A stretch of DNA of 8,054 nt from Myxococcaceae bacterium. Its GTDB lineage: Bacteria; Myxococcota; Myxococcia; Myxococcales; Myxococcaceae. The notes under the pieces are model-generated. The model had not been told where the DNA came from. It saw only the letters and a list, made by a program, of their open reading frames with translations, and ran no database searches. Of this stretch, positions 1 to 6,241 are shown piece after piece. The stretch spans positions 1 to 8,054 of the forward strand of contig JAGSPQ010000115.1 of the NCBI GenBank assembly GCA_018262385.1, written 5' to 3'. The translations under genes and the position numbers were made by a program. Each line of letters starts with the position of its first letter. Position 1 is the stretch's first letter.

Positions 1-1
1 C

Positions 2-466
2 GCGAAGACTCCGGCCGGGGTGTGCGAGGCGCGCTACGGGAAGACGGTCTGCTTCGACCCGCCGGACGAGGTGTTCGCCGTCTGGGGGGCGAACGTGCCG
101 GCGCCGAAGTGCCTCGCCCAGGACGGGAACGTCGCGTGCGGGTATGGCTGCGTGGCTGCCTCGGGCAGCCTGGCCTGCGCGAAGACTCCGGTCGGGGTCT
201 GCCTCGCGAAGCACAGCACCGCCCGGTGCTTCGACCCCGAGCCGGCGGTGCTCTGCGCGTTCGGCGAAGACATCAAGCGGCCGACCTGCCTGTACGACCT
301 GGGCCAGATCGCGTGCGGCTACGACTGCAAGTCGAGCACCCAGAAGGTCGCCTGTGCGCTGACCCCGCGCGGCAGCTGCACCGACGGAGCGGGCGGCATC
401 ACCTGCTTCGATCCCCCGATCGATCCGGGCGAGGCCACCGCCTGCTTCCGGGTGGTGCCGAAGAAC
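2..466 (+). repeat. 177-bp in-frame tandem repeat (59 aa), about 2.6 copies visible
   Basis: The block beginning GCGAAGACTCCGG at 2 recurs at 179, and the equivalent codon (Ala of 'ALTPRGSC') recurs at 356, so the period is exactly 177 bp twice. Units are 2-178, 179-355 and a truncated 356-466. The nucleotide match is strong around the 'AKTPxGVC' codons and weaker elsewhere, while the Cys spacing is kept, indicating old duplications under selection for the fold. The array continues upstream beyond the window. Confidence 0.85.
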
Positions 467-469
467 TGA
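2..469 (+). CDS. Cys-rich tandem-repeat protein, 3' part (probably secreted)
   Basis: The frame is open from base 2 with no convincing start, so the gene begins upstream; the GTG at 20 is inside a repeat unit and is unlikely to be the start. It ends at TGA 467-469. The visible 155 residues consist of two 59-residue repeats and a truncated terminal unit. Each unit shows an 'AxTPxGxC' block, a 'CFDP' block, a mid-unit Cys and an 'ACGYxC' block. The first visible unit has six Cys and the second seven, consistent with about three disulfides per unit, hence an extracytoplasmic location. The signal peptide would lie outside the window. Such 'ACGYxC' Cys-rich proteins are, from memory, frequent among myxobacterial hypothetical proteins; no enzymatic role is known to me and no catalytic motif is visible. 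A role as a surface or adhesive repeat protein is only a guess. Confidence 0.75.
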   Translation, partial: AKTPAGVCEARYGKTVCFDPPDEVFAVWGANVPAPKCLAQDGNVACGYGCVAASGSLACAKTPVGVCLAKHSTARCFDPEPAVLCAFGEDIKRPTCLYDLGQIACGYDCKSSTQKVACALTPRGSCTDGAGGITCFDPPIDPGEATACFRVVPKN

Positions 470-474
470 GCGCT

Positions 475-525
475 GCGCCTGACGGCACCTGGAAGCCCCC
501 TGATCCACCTGCGTTCGTCAGGCGC
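475..525. promoter_or_regulatory. Perfect 10-bp inverted repeat (hairpin or operator) in gap between two + genes
   Basis: GCGCCTGACG at 475-484 is the exact reverse complement of CGTCAGGCGC at 516-525. The 31-nt loop contains a nested 4-bp pair, TGGA 490-493 with TCCA 504-507. The left arm begins 5 nt after the upstream stop codon and the right arm ends 7 nt before the GTG at 533. As RNA it could act as a terminator or processing hairpin for the Cys-rich gene, or could mask the ribosome entry region of the next gene. There is no U-tract after it, so a classical intrinsic terminator is less likely. As DNA it could be an operator. Confidence 0.45.
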
Positions 526-532
526 GCCTCGG

Positions 533-1864
533 GTGAACTACGCTGTCCGGCCCATGGCCCGACGGATCTCGCCTGCTCCCCTGCGTCCGCAGCCCCCGGG
601 CCCCTCGCGCCCGACCGGCTCGCCGCAGCTGGAGGCGATGCTGCTGGCGAGCGCGAAGCAGCTGCGCAGCCACACCGCCGAAGGCCGCGAGCCGCTGCTG
701 ACCCCGGGCCAGAGCGCGCGGGTGCGCTCGAGCCTCGCCGCCGCGCCCAAGCCGGTCAGCGCCGAGGTGCTGGCGCTGGCAGCCGGGTTCCGGGGCGAGG
801 CCGCGCCGGTCGCCTCGGCGCTGCTGCTGCGGGCCGCCGCCGCCCGGGGAGATCAGCTCAAGGGCGCGGGCGCCGAGAAGTCGCTGGGGACGCTGCGGAG
901 CTTCGCCGCCCAGCTGCGGGGGCTGGACGCCGCGACCCTGCGCGAGCGCGCCACTGTGCTCGATCTCGACTCGGGAAAGAACGACTCGCACTTCGACGCC
1001 CAGGGGTTGTGGGAGCGCCGGGGCACGGTGCGCGCGCCGGGCCCGGACACCGCCGCCGACAACGACGGCCTGCTGCAGCGCTTCACCTCGACCTGCGGCA
1101 CGACCGTGCTCCAGATGCTGATGGCGGAAGCCGATCCGGTGCTGGCGTTCGCGATCAACCAGCAGGGGCGCGCGAGCGCCTCGGCGGACGACTCGACCGC
1201 GCGCTTCCAGCGGGCGGTGCTCGAGGAGTTCGGCGGAATCGGAATTCCCCGGCTCGAGTCCCACCTCGCCGCGCGGCTGAAGAACGGGCTCGGCCAGCTG
1301 GTCCGCTCAGGCGAGGTGACCCCCGCGCAGCGAGACGCGCTGGTCCGCCACGCGACCGCGCGGGGGCCGCTCGACGCGCGGGCGAAGACGGCGCTCGAAG
1401 CGGTGCGCCAGCAGTACGGCGGCTTCCCCACCGAGGCCGAGCTGAAGCGGCTGACCGCGGCGGTGCTGCCGGCACGCGACGAGGGGCTGGGCACGACCGA
1501 GTTTCAGAAGGCGCTCGAGAAGTACGCCAGCGCGCTCACCGGCCTTGGCTACCGGCAGACCGAGCCGGCCGATGGGTTCGGGCGCGGCGGGGCGAAGAAG
1601 CACCTCGACGCGGTCGAGGCGGCGCTGAACAAGGGCGCCGACGTGCCTTTCGGAGTGTCGGAGCCGGCGCACTGGATGCTGCTCACCGCCGCGCGGCGGG
1701 TCGACGGCGCACGGGAATTTCTCGTCTCGGATCCCGACGGCGGGCGCACCGCGTGGGTGAAAGAGAAGGACTTCGTCTCCGGCACCTTCGGCGACCAGCA
1801 GTTCCACCTCAGCCGGCCCGACGAGCGGCCCTGGGTCGACTGCTTCTACCTGCCCACCCGCTAG
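533..1864 (+). CDS. Predicted papain-like/C39-like cysteine peptidase (uncharacterised)
   Basis: 443 residues from GTG 533. An in-frame ATG at 554 would give 436 residues. Neither start has a strong Shine-Dalgarno; AGG at 520-522 slightly favours 533. I do not recognise a named family. Residues 8-35 are Pro/Arg-rich and likely disordered, with no signal peptide or membrane segment. The middle is Ala-rich and helical. The catalytic signature I infer is Cys188 in 'STCGTTVLQ' at a helix start, His380 in 'EPAHWMLL', and Asp400 or Asp402 in 'VSDPDGGRT', followed by a 'TAWV' strand. This order and spacing is the papain/C39 arrangement. The roughly 190-residue gap between Cys and His holds a helical insert. 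Substrate unknown; it could be a processing peptidase, a transglutaminase-like enzyme or a secreted toxin or effector. It lies 63 bp after the Cys-rich gene and converges on the GAF gene. The reading frame is secure; the enzyme class is inference. Confidence 0.8.
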   Translation: MNYAVRPMARRISPAPLRPQPPGPSRPTGSPQLEAMLLASAKQLRSHTAEGREPLLTPGQSARVRSSLAAAPKPVSAEVLALAAGFRGEAAPVASALLLRAAAARGDQLKGAGAEKSLGTLRSFAAQLRGLDAATLRERATVLDLDSGKNDSHFDAQGLWERRGTVRAPGPDTAADNDGLLQRFTSTCGTTVLQMLMAEADPVLAFAINQQGRASASADDSTARFQRAVLEEFGGIGIPRLESHLAARLKNGLGQLVRSGEVTPAQRDALVRHATARGPLDARAKTALEAVRQQYGGFPTEAELKRLTAAVLPARDEGLGTTEFQKALEKYASALTGLGYRQTEPADGFGRGGAKKHLDAVEAALNKGADVPFGVSEPAHWMLLTAARRVDGAREFLVSDPDGGRTAWVKEKDFVSGTFGDQQFHLSRPDERPWVDCFYLPTR

Positions 1865-1871
1865 CCGTGGG
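1853..1871. terminator. Weak hairpin at convergent gene ends (possible bidirectional terminator)
   Basis: CCCAC at 1853-1857 pairs with GTGGG at 1867-1871 around a 9-nt loop that contains the TAG stop of the + gene. It is the only hairpin in the 13-bp space between two convergent genes. The stem is only 5 bp with no U-tract on either strand, so intrinsic termination is doubtful and Rho-dependent termination is more likely. Confidence 0.2.
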
Positions 1872-1877
1872 AGAGGC

Positions 1878-2990
1878 TCAGGTGCGGTCGTTCATGTACA
1901 GCGCCGCCTGGTGCGCGAGGTAGCTGAGGACGCCGACCTCGTGCTCGAGGAACATCCCTCCGCCCTTGCGATTGATCAGCTGCAGGCAACCGAAGCTGCG
2001 CCCGTGGGTCATCATCGGCGCGCACAGCAGCGACTTGGTCTCGTAGTCGACCTTCTCGGACACCGCCGCGTAGTAGCGGGGATCCTTGTCCACGTCGTTC
2101 ACCGCGACCGACACGCCTTCGGCCGAGCAGAAGCCGGCGAAGCCGGTGCCCGCCGGGATGGTGATCTTCGACGCCAGCAGCTGCTTCGCCTTCGGGCCGC
2201 GGGCGGCGAGGAACGCCAGATCGCCGCTGGCCGCGTCGGCGCGCAGCACGCTGCCTGCGTCCGCCGGCACCTTCTCGAGCGCCAGATCGAGGATGAAGTA
2301 GAGCGCCTCTTCCGCCGAGGTCTTGCGGGTCAGCTCCTGCACCTTCTCGAACACGTCGGCCAGCATGTCCTCGACCTGCACCTTCATGTCGCGCTGGACG
2401 TTGGGGCTCGACTTCTGCCGGCCGATTGGCGCGGTGACCGGCCTGGTCGGGTGCTCGAGCTCTTCGATTGCCAGCCGATCGACCTCGATCCGCGGCGAGC
2501 TCTTCGCCTTGCGCCGCACCGGCGCAGGGGTCGCGTTTCCGGGCGCCTGCCGGTTCGGCATCGTCTTGAGCGCCTCGGGGGCGATCGCCGGGCCGCGCGC
2601 GATCTGGGTCACATCCGCGGCGCCCGGGCCCGGCCCCTTGCCGGGCGCCAGCTTCGCCACCACCTCGGTGCGGGGGCTGACCGCCTGCGCGTTCGGCTGA
2701 GTCTTCTGCTCGGGCGGGCGAATCTGCGAGGTCTTCTTCACCGGCGCCTGCGCCGCCTCTTCCTCGGTCAGCTCGCGGATCCGGAACACGCGTCCCGAGC
2801 GCGACTCGGTGACGTGAATCGAGTTGTCTTCCTGGATGTCGACCATGACGTTCTGCACGGACGAGCCCTGCTCGCCCAGCTTCGTCATGCCGGCCTTGAG
2901 CGCGGACATCCAGTTGTCGGCGGAGACCTTCAAGGTCATCGCAAAGCCGCCCGCCTGGGCTGCGGGAATGTGCACCTCGAACTTGGCCAT
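1878..2990 (-). CDS. GAF-domain sensory/regulatory protein with unusual N-terminal domain
   Basis: 370 residues, starting at ATG 2990-2988. The frame extends 26 codons further upstream, but that stretch is low quality and runs into the divergent gene, so the internal start is preferred; no clear Shine-Dalgarno precedes it. Residues 1-73 form a compact mixed alpha/beta domain ('MAKFEVHIP', 'KVSADNWMSALKAGM', 'VFRIREL') I cannot name. Residues 80-200 are Pro/Lys-rich and probably flexible. Residues 205-367 are a GAF domain: helix start 'DMLADVFEKVQEL', 'GTGFAGFCS' (281-289), 'VNDVDKDPRYY' (297-307) and 'SLLCAPM' leading to 'FGCLQLINRK' (333-342). There is no kinase, GGDEF, EAL or DNA-binding output domain, so it is probably a cytoplasmic small-molecule or redox sensor, or a protein-interaction adaptor. 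Cys288, Cys323 and Cys335 lie in the GAF fold. It is divergent from the ABC cassette across 65 bp, so a regulatory link is possible but unproven. Confidence 0.9.
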   Translation of the reverse strand: MAKFEVHIPAAQAGGFAMTLKVSADNWMSALKAGMTKLGEQGSSVQNVMVDIQEDNSIHVTESRSGRVFRIRELTEEEAAQAPVKKTSQIRPPEQKTQPNAQAVSPRTEVVAKLAPGKGPGPGAADVTQIARGPAIAPEALKTMPNRQAPGNATPAPVRRKAKSSPRIEVDRLAIEELEHPTRPVTAPIGRQKSSPNVQRDMKVQVEDMLADVFEKVQELTRKTSAEEALYFILDLALEKVPADAGSVLRADAASGDLAFLAARGPKAKQLLASKITIPAGTGFAGFCSAEGVSVAVNDVDKDPRYYAAVSEKVDYETKSLLCAPMMTHGRSFGCLQLINRKGGGMFLEHEVGVLSYLAHQAALYMNDRT

Positions 2991-3055
2991 GGTGGACGTG
3001 GCAGCTAGCAGATTTCCGCATGGCGCAAAACGCGCTTCTGCTAAAGACCGCGGCA
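2991..3055. promoter_or_regulatory. Divergent intergenic region with 7-bp dyad
   Basis: This 65-bp interval separates the start of the GAF gene (-) from the five-gene cassette (+) and must hold both promoters unless transcription starts elsewhere. It is locally more AT-rich than the flanking genes. TAGCAGA at 3006-3012 is the exact reverse complement of TCTGCTA at 3037-3043, and between the arms lies a smaller GCGC pair (3023-3026 and 3032-3035) around AAAAC. This could be an operator for coordinated control. No convincing -35/-10 pair could be assigned, and an alternative ATG at 3020 for the + gene would place part of the dyad inside its coding region. Confidence 0.4.
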
Positions 3056-3706
3056 ATGGCCGAACCAAAGGGGATTGGGAAGAAGCTGCTGGGGCTCTTC
3101 GTGGAGAACCCGGATGCGGCGTCGGAGGAGGAAACGCCGACCGGGGACGCGGGCGAAAAATCGGCGGCGGATCTGGTCGCCGAGCTCGCCAACGCCACCG
3201 CGCCCGAAGGGGCCGGCCGCGCCGCGGCTCCGCCGCCGAACCTCAAGCTCGACAAGATGACCGCTCCCGCCGGCGGCGCGAAGATCAACTTCGACGAGAT
3301 CTTCACCCAGGGCGGGCTCGACCCCGCCCAGCTCGAGCGGGTGAACAAGGCCGACACCCTGCTCAAGGGCCTGCCCGAGGCCACTCCGCTCGACATCAAG
3401 CGGCAGATCGTCGAGGCCTCGCTGCGCGCCTTCGGCATCGACCCGGTCACGATCATCCAGGCGACCACCACCCAGCTGCAGGCGCTCGACACCTTCGTGC
3501 GGATCAACAGCGAGCAGACCGCCAAGGGGATCAGCGGCGCCGAAGAGCAGATCAAGCAGCTCAACGAGAAGATCGCCGCCCTGCGCGCCGACATCGACAA
3601 GCGCACCGGCCAGCTGACGCAGACCACCAACGCCGCCACGGCCCGCAAGTCGGAAGTGCAGCGGGTGCTCGACTTCTTCGGGGCCTCGACCCCGCCGAAG
3701 GTCTGA
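3056..3706 (+). CDS. Uncharacterised soluble coiled-coil protein, first gene of ABC cassette
   Basis: 216 residues from ATG 3056 ('MAEPKGIGKKLLGLF'). An upstream in-frame ATG at 3020 would add 12 residues but has no ribosome binding site and overlaps the intergenic dyad; AAAG at 3043-3046 is a weak site for 3056. There is no signal peptide or transmembrane segment, so it is cytoplasmic. Residues 1-15 form a basic amphipathic stretch that could contact membrane. Residues 20-75 are acidic, Ala/Pro-rich and disordered. Residues 77-135 ('INFDEIF', 'LLKGLPEATPLDIKRQIVE', 'FGIDP') look like a small helical domain. Residues 136-208 are a long helix or coiled coil ending in 'VQRVLDFFG'. From memory, proteins of this build occur beside PspA or TelA-like stress genes in other bacteria, but I cannot confirm homology. 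It may be a cytosolic adaptor or regulator of the transporter encoded immediately downstream. Confidence 0.85.
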   Translation: MAEPKGIGKKLLGLFVENPDAASEEETPTGDAGEKSAADLVAELANATAPEGAGRAAAPPPNLKLDKMTAPAGGAKINFDEIFTQGGLDPAQLERVNKADTLLKGLPEATPLDIKRQIVEASLRAFGIDPVTIIQATTTQLQALDTFVRINSEQTAKGISGAEEQIKQLNEKIAALRADIDKRTGQLTQTTNAATARKSEVQRVLDFFGASTPPKV

Positions 3707-3751
3707 GTCTTTCCTTTCTTCGTCCCTAAGCCGTTCCTTTGAGGAGTCGCC
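3707..3751 (+). promoter_or_regulatory. Pyrimidine-rich spacer with strong ribosome binding site for the SBP-OmpA gene
   Basis: The 45-nt spacer is T/C-rich, unlike the flanking GC-rich codons, with TTCCTTT at 3711-3717 and again at 3734-3740. GAGGAG at 3741-3746 lies 5 nt before ATG 3752 and fixes that start. No hairpin is evident, so read-through from the upstream gene is expected; an internal promoter cannot be excluded. Confidence 0.6.
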
Positions 3752-5392
3752 ATGAAACTGACCCCATTTGCGAAAGTCTTCCTCGTCCTCGTCATTCTCG
3801 GCGTGGGCGGTTTCATCGGCTTCAAGAAGTACGGCGACAACCTGCGCAGCTGGTCTGGCGCGGGCAAGGCCGGCGAGCCGAAGGCGGGCGAGACCCCGAT
3901 CGACAAGAACGACTTCACCTTCGTCGGCGACAAGAACGTCGACGCGCCCCGCACCGGCGAAGTGGCGGTCAACGCCAACCCCAGCGGCGCGGTCGGCGCC
4001 GGCAAGCTCAACCGCACCCTGGTGGTCGGAATCAACACCTGGGCCGGCCACGCACCGGGCATCGTCGCCAACGGAGGGATGGACCCGGGCAGCCCCTCGT
4101 CGATCTACAAGAAGAAGTACGGTCTGGACGTGAAGTTCGTCCTCCTCGAGGACCCGGCGGCGAAGCTGGCGGCGTTCATCAAGGGCGACATCGACCTCAT
4201 GTGGGACACCGTCGACTCGTACGCGCGCGAGGCGAGCGTGCTCGCCGATCAGAAGATCCAGGCCAAGGCCGTAATCCAGGAAGACTGGAGCCGCGGCGGC
4301 GACGGCATCGTCAGCTTGAAGACGATCAAGAGCATCGAGGATCTGAAGGGCAAGCGGATCGCCACCACCAAGTTCACCCCCAGCCACTGGCTGCTGCTGT
4401 TCCTCCTCTCGCAGTCCGGGCTGAGCCCGGAAGACCGCAACGCGATCGAGAAGAACCTGGTCTTCACCGACGAGGCGCCGAAGGCGGCGGCGGCGTTCAA
4501 GGCCGGCAAGGTCGACGCCGCGGTCACCTGGGAGCCGGACCTCTCGGGCGCGGTCGCCGCCCGGGAGAACGAGGCGCACGTGCTGGTCTCGACCACCGCC
4601 GCCACCAACGTGATCGCCGACACCCTGGTCGCGCGCCAGGCGCTGATCAACGAGGCGCCGCGCACGGTGCAGGACTTCGTCAACGGCTGGTTCGACGCGA
4701 TCTCGGTGATGAAGGAAGACCCCCAGGGCACCAACAAGCTGATCGGCGATGCGCTCAAGCTGACCACCGACGACGTCTCGGGGATGCTGTCGGGCCTGAA
4801 GCTGACCGCGTTCGCCGACAACGCCCAGTTCTTCGGCCTCGCGGGCCCCAAGTCGTACTTCAACTCGCTCTTCAACGGCGCGTTCGTCATCTGGCGCAAG
4901 AAGGGTGTGATCAGCAGCGTAGTGGACGGCAAGGACTGGCAGGACTCGCGGTTCGTCGCGGCGCTCGCCGATCAGTACAAGAGCCAGAAGGTCGAAGAGG
5001 CGTTCGCGTTCAAGGACAAGCCGAAGCTGACCGACCGGGCGATCGTCAACAAGAGCCTGTCGATCCACTTCACCACCGGCTCGGACGAGATCATGCCGGG
5101 CAGCTACTTCACCCTCGACTCGCTCGGCGAGACGATGCTCGCGTTCGGCAGCACCTACCTGAAGGTCGAGGGCAACACCGACGCGCGCGGCACCGAGGGC
5201 GTCAACAAGACGCTGTCGCAGAAGCGGGCCGAGGCGGTGAAGAAGTACCTCGTCACCAACTTCAGCATCCCGGAAGAGCGGTTCGTCACCGAGGGGAAGG
5301 GCTCGGCCAACCCGGTCGCCGCCAACACCACCGAGGACGGGCGGGCGCTCAACCGCCGCACCGACATCAAGGTCGTCCTCAACCCGCAGTAA
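3752..5392 (+). CDS. NitT/TauT-type ABC substrate-binding protein fused to OmpA-like peptidoglycan-binding domain
   Basis: 546 residues; the start is fixed by GAGGAG 5 nt upstream. Residues 7-24 are a hydrophobic segment after a short basic N-terminus. There is no lipobox Cys and no evident signal peptidase site, so I infer a membrane anchor with the rest in the periplasm. Residues 30-87 are a Gly/Pro-rich linker. Residues 88-400 form a periplasmic-binding fold of the NMT1/TauA/SsuA type: 'GINTWAGHAPGIVA' (93-106), 'FIKGDIDLMWDTVDSYA' (142-158), 'LKGKRIATTKFTPSHWLLL' (198-216) and 'AGKVDAAVTWEPDLS' (251-265). Residues 430-546 are an OmpA C-terminal domain with 'GNTDARGTEGVN', 'LSQKRAEAV' and 'NRRTDI'. 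Asp477 and Arg492 are 15 residues apart, matching the diaminopimelate-binding Asp/Arg pair of the family. Usual binding proteins of this class are about 320 residues and free or lipid-anchored. Substrate is unassigned: sulfonates, nitrate and pyrimidine precursors are all used by relatives. Confidence 0.93.
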   Translation: MKLTPFAKVFLVLVILGVGGFIGFKKYGDNLRSWSGAGKAGEPKAGETPIDKNDFTFVGDKNVDAPRTGEVAVNANPSGAVGAGKLNRTLVVGINTWAGHAPGIVANGGMDPGSPSSIYKKKYGLDVKFVLLEDPAAKLAAFIKGDIDLMWDTVDSYAREASVLADQKIQAKAVIQEDWSRGGDGIVSLKTIKSIEDLKGKRIATTKFTPSHWLLLFLLSQSGLSPEDRNAIEKNLVFTDEAPKAAAAFKAGKVDAAVTWEPDLSGAVAARENEAHVLVSTTAATNVIADTLVARQALINEAPRTVQDFVNGWFDAISVMKEDPQGTNKLIGDALKLTTDDVSGMLSGLKLTAFADNAQFFGLAGPKSYFNSLFNGAFVIWRKKGVISSVVDGKDWQDSRFVAALADQYKSQKVEEAFAFKDKPKLTDRAIVNKSLSIHFTTGSDEIMPGSYFTLDSLGETMLAFGSTYLKVEGNTDARGTEGVNKTLSQKRAEAVKKYLVTNFSIPEERFVTEGKGSANPVAANTTEDGRALNRRTDIKVVLNPQ

Positions 5393-5401
5393 GGGCGCCA
5401 G

Positions 5402-6241
5402 ATGCCCCCGATCAAGCGCGCGAAGCCCCGGCTGTTCGGAGTCCGCAGCAACATCCAGGAAGGCACCGGCCGGCTGCTCGGCGCGGCCAGCGTGGTGCTG
5501 GTGCTGAGCGCGTGGTGCACCTGCAGCTACGTGACGGTGACGCGGAACGGGGAGTCGGTGCCGCTGGTCTCGCACTTCTTCCTGCCCGCGCCCGACCAGG
5601 TGCTCAAGAGCCTGGTCTACCTGGTCTACGAGAAGGGGCTGCTCAACGCGATCGGCACCTCGACGGTGCGGATCCTCAAGGCGTTCGGCCTGAGCATCGC
5701 GGTCGCGCTCCCGCTGGGGATCGCGATGGGCACCTTCCAGGCGGTGAACCGGTTCTTCGACCCGATCGTCGCTCCGCTGCGCTACCTGCCGATCACCGCC
5801 TTCATCCCGCTGCTGATCCTCTGGTTCGGGATCGACGAGTCGCAGAAGATCGCCTTCCTCTTCCTCGGCACGGTGGTGTTCCTGCTGCCGGTGGTGGTCG
5901 ACGCGATCAAGGCGGTGCCGGAAGAGCTGCTGCAGACCGCCTTCACGCTCGGGGCGACCAAGTTCCAGGTGATCCGCACCGTGCTGATCCCCGCGGCGAT
6001 GCCGCAGATCTTCGACTCGTTTCGGGTGATGAACGCGATCGCGTGGACCTACATCATCCTCGCCGAGATCGTGAACCCGCAGAACGGCATCGGCTACATC
6101 CTCCAGCTCGCCTCACAGCACACCAAGCCCGAGTGGAGCTTCGCGGGGATCCTGGTGGTGGGAATCATCGGGATCTGCACCGACATCGCGATTCGGATGG
6201 TGAACCGGCTGCTCTTCAACTGGAGGGAGGCCGATGTCTGA
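5402..6241 (+). CDS. NitT/TauT family ABC transporter permease (TauC/SsuC-like)
   Basis: 279 residues, normal length for the family. ATG 5402 is preceded by AAGGG at 5391-5395, which overlaps the stop codon of the receptor gene, so translation is coupled. Hydrophobic segments fall at about 24-42, 91-112, 121-143, 149-170, 206-224 and 247-268, giving about six transmembrane helices. 'FFLPAPDQVLKSL' (59-71) is the family's 'P(S/A)P' block before the channel domain. The EAA coupling loop, which docks onto the ATPase, is at 178-197 ('TAFTLGATKFQVIRTVLIP') with the conserved Gly184 and Pro197. Only one permease gene is present, so a homodimeric channel is expected. The last 8 bases overlap the ATPase start. 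Function as the inner-membrane channel of this importer is secure by family; the substrate is not. Confidence 0.95.
   Translation: MPPIKRAKPRLFGVRSNIQEGTGRLLGAASVVLVLSAWCTCSYVTVTRNGESVPLVSHFFLPAPDQVLKSLVYLVYEKGLLNAIGTSTVRILKAFGLSIAVALPLGIAMGTFQAVNRFFDPIVAPLRYLPITAFIPLLILWFGIDESQKIAFLFLGTVVFLLPVVVDAIKAVPEELLQTAFTLGATKFQVIRTVLIPAAMPQIFDSFRVMNAIAWTYIILAEIVNPQNGIGYILQLASQHTKPEWSFAGILVVGIIGICTDIAIRMVNRLLFNWREADV
6222..6230 (+). promoter_or_regulatory. Strong ribosome binding site of the ATPase gene, inside the permease gene
   Basis: GGAGGGAGG at 6222-6230 lies within the last codons of the permease; the GGAGG at 6222-6226 is 7 nt before ATG 6234. It decides the ATPase start and creates an 8-bp gene overlap, giving coupled translation of channel and motor subunits. 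Confidence 0.8.

Noticed and set aside
22..1923. 633-codon open frame on the plus strand spanning the first two genes
   Set aside because: It is Arg/Ala/Gly-rich without motifs, while the Cys-repeat periodicity and the catalytic-like motifs are in other frames.
3020..3055. Earlier ATG giving 12 extra residues to the first cassette gene
   Set aside because: There is no ribosome binding site before it and it overlaps the intergenic dyad; it remains possible but is less likely than 3056.
2991..3068. Upstream extension of the GAF gene by 26 codons
   Set aside because: It would overlap the divergent coding region and its residues do not resemble a domain, while MAKFEVH begins a well-formed strand at the ATG at 2990.
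3707..3751. Possible terminator or internal promoter between the first two cassette genes
   Set aside because: The spacer is pyrimidine-rich with a repeated TTCCTTT but forms no stem, and no convincing -35/-10 pair was seen.
1861..4071. 736-codon open frame on the minus strand
   Set aside because: It crosses the divergent region and two genes whose domains are clear in other frames; its own translation is Arg/Gly/Ala-rich noise.
3041..5575. 844-codon open frame on the minus strand
   Set aside because: It lies opposite the receptor and first cassette genes, has low-complexity Arg/Leu/Gly/Val-rich content and matches no domain; it is a GC-bias shadow.
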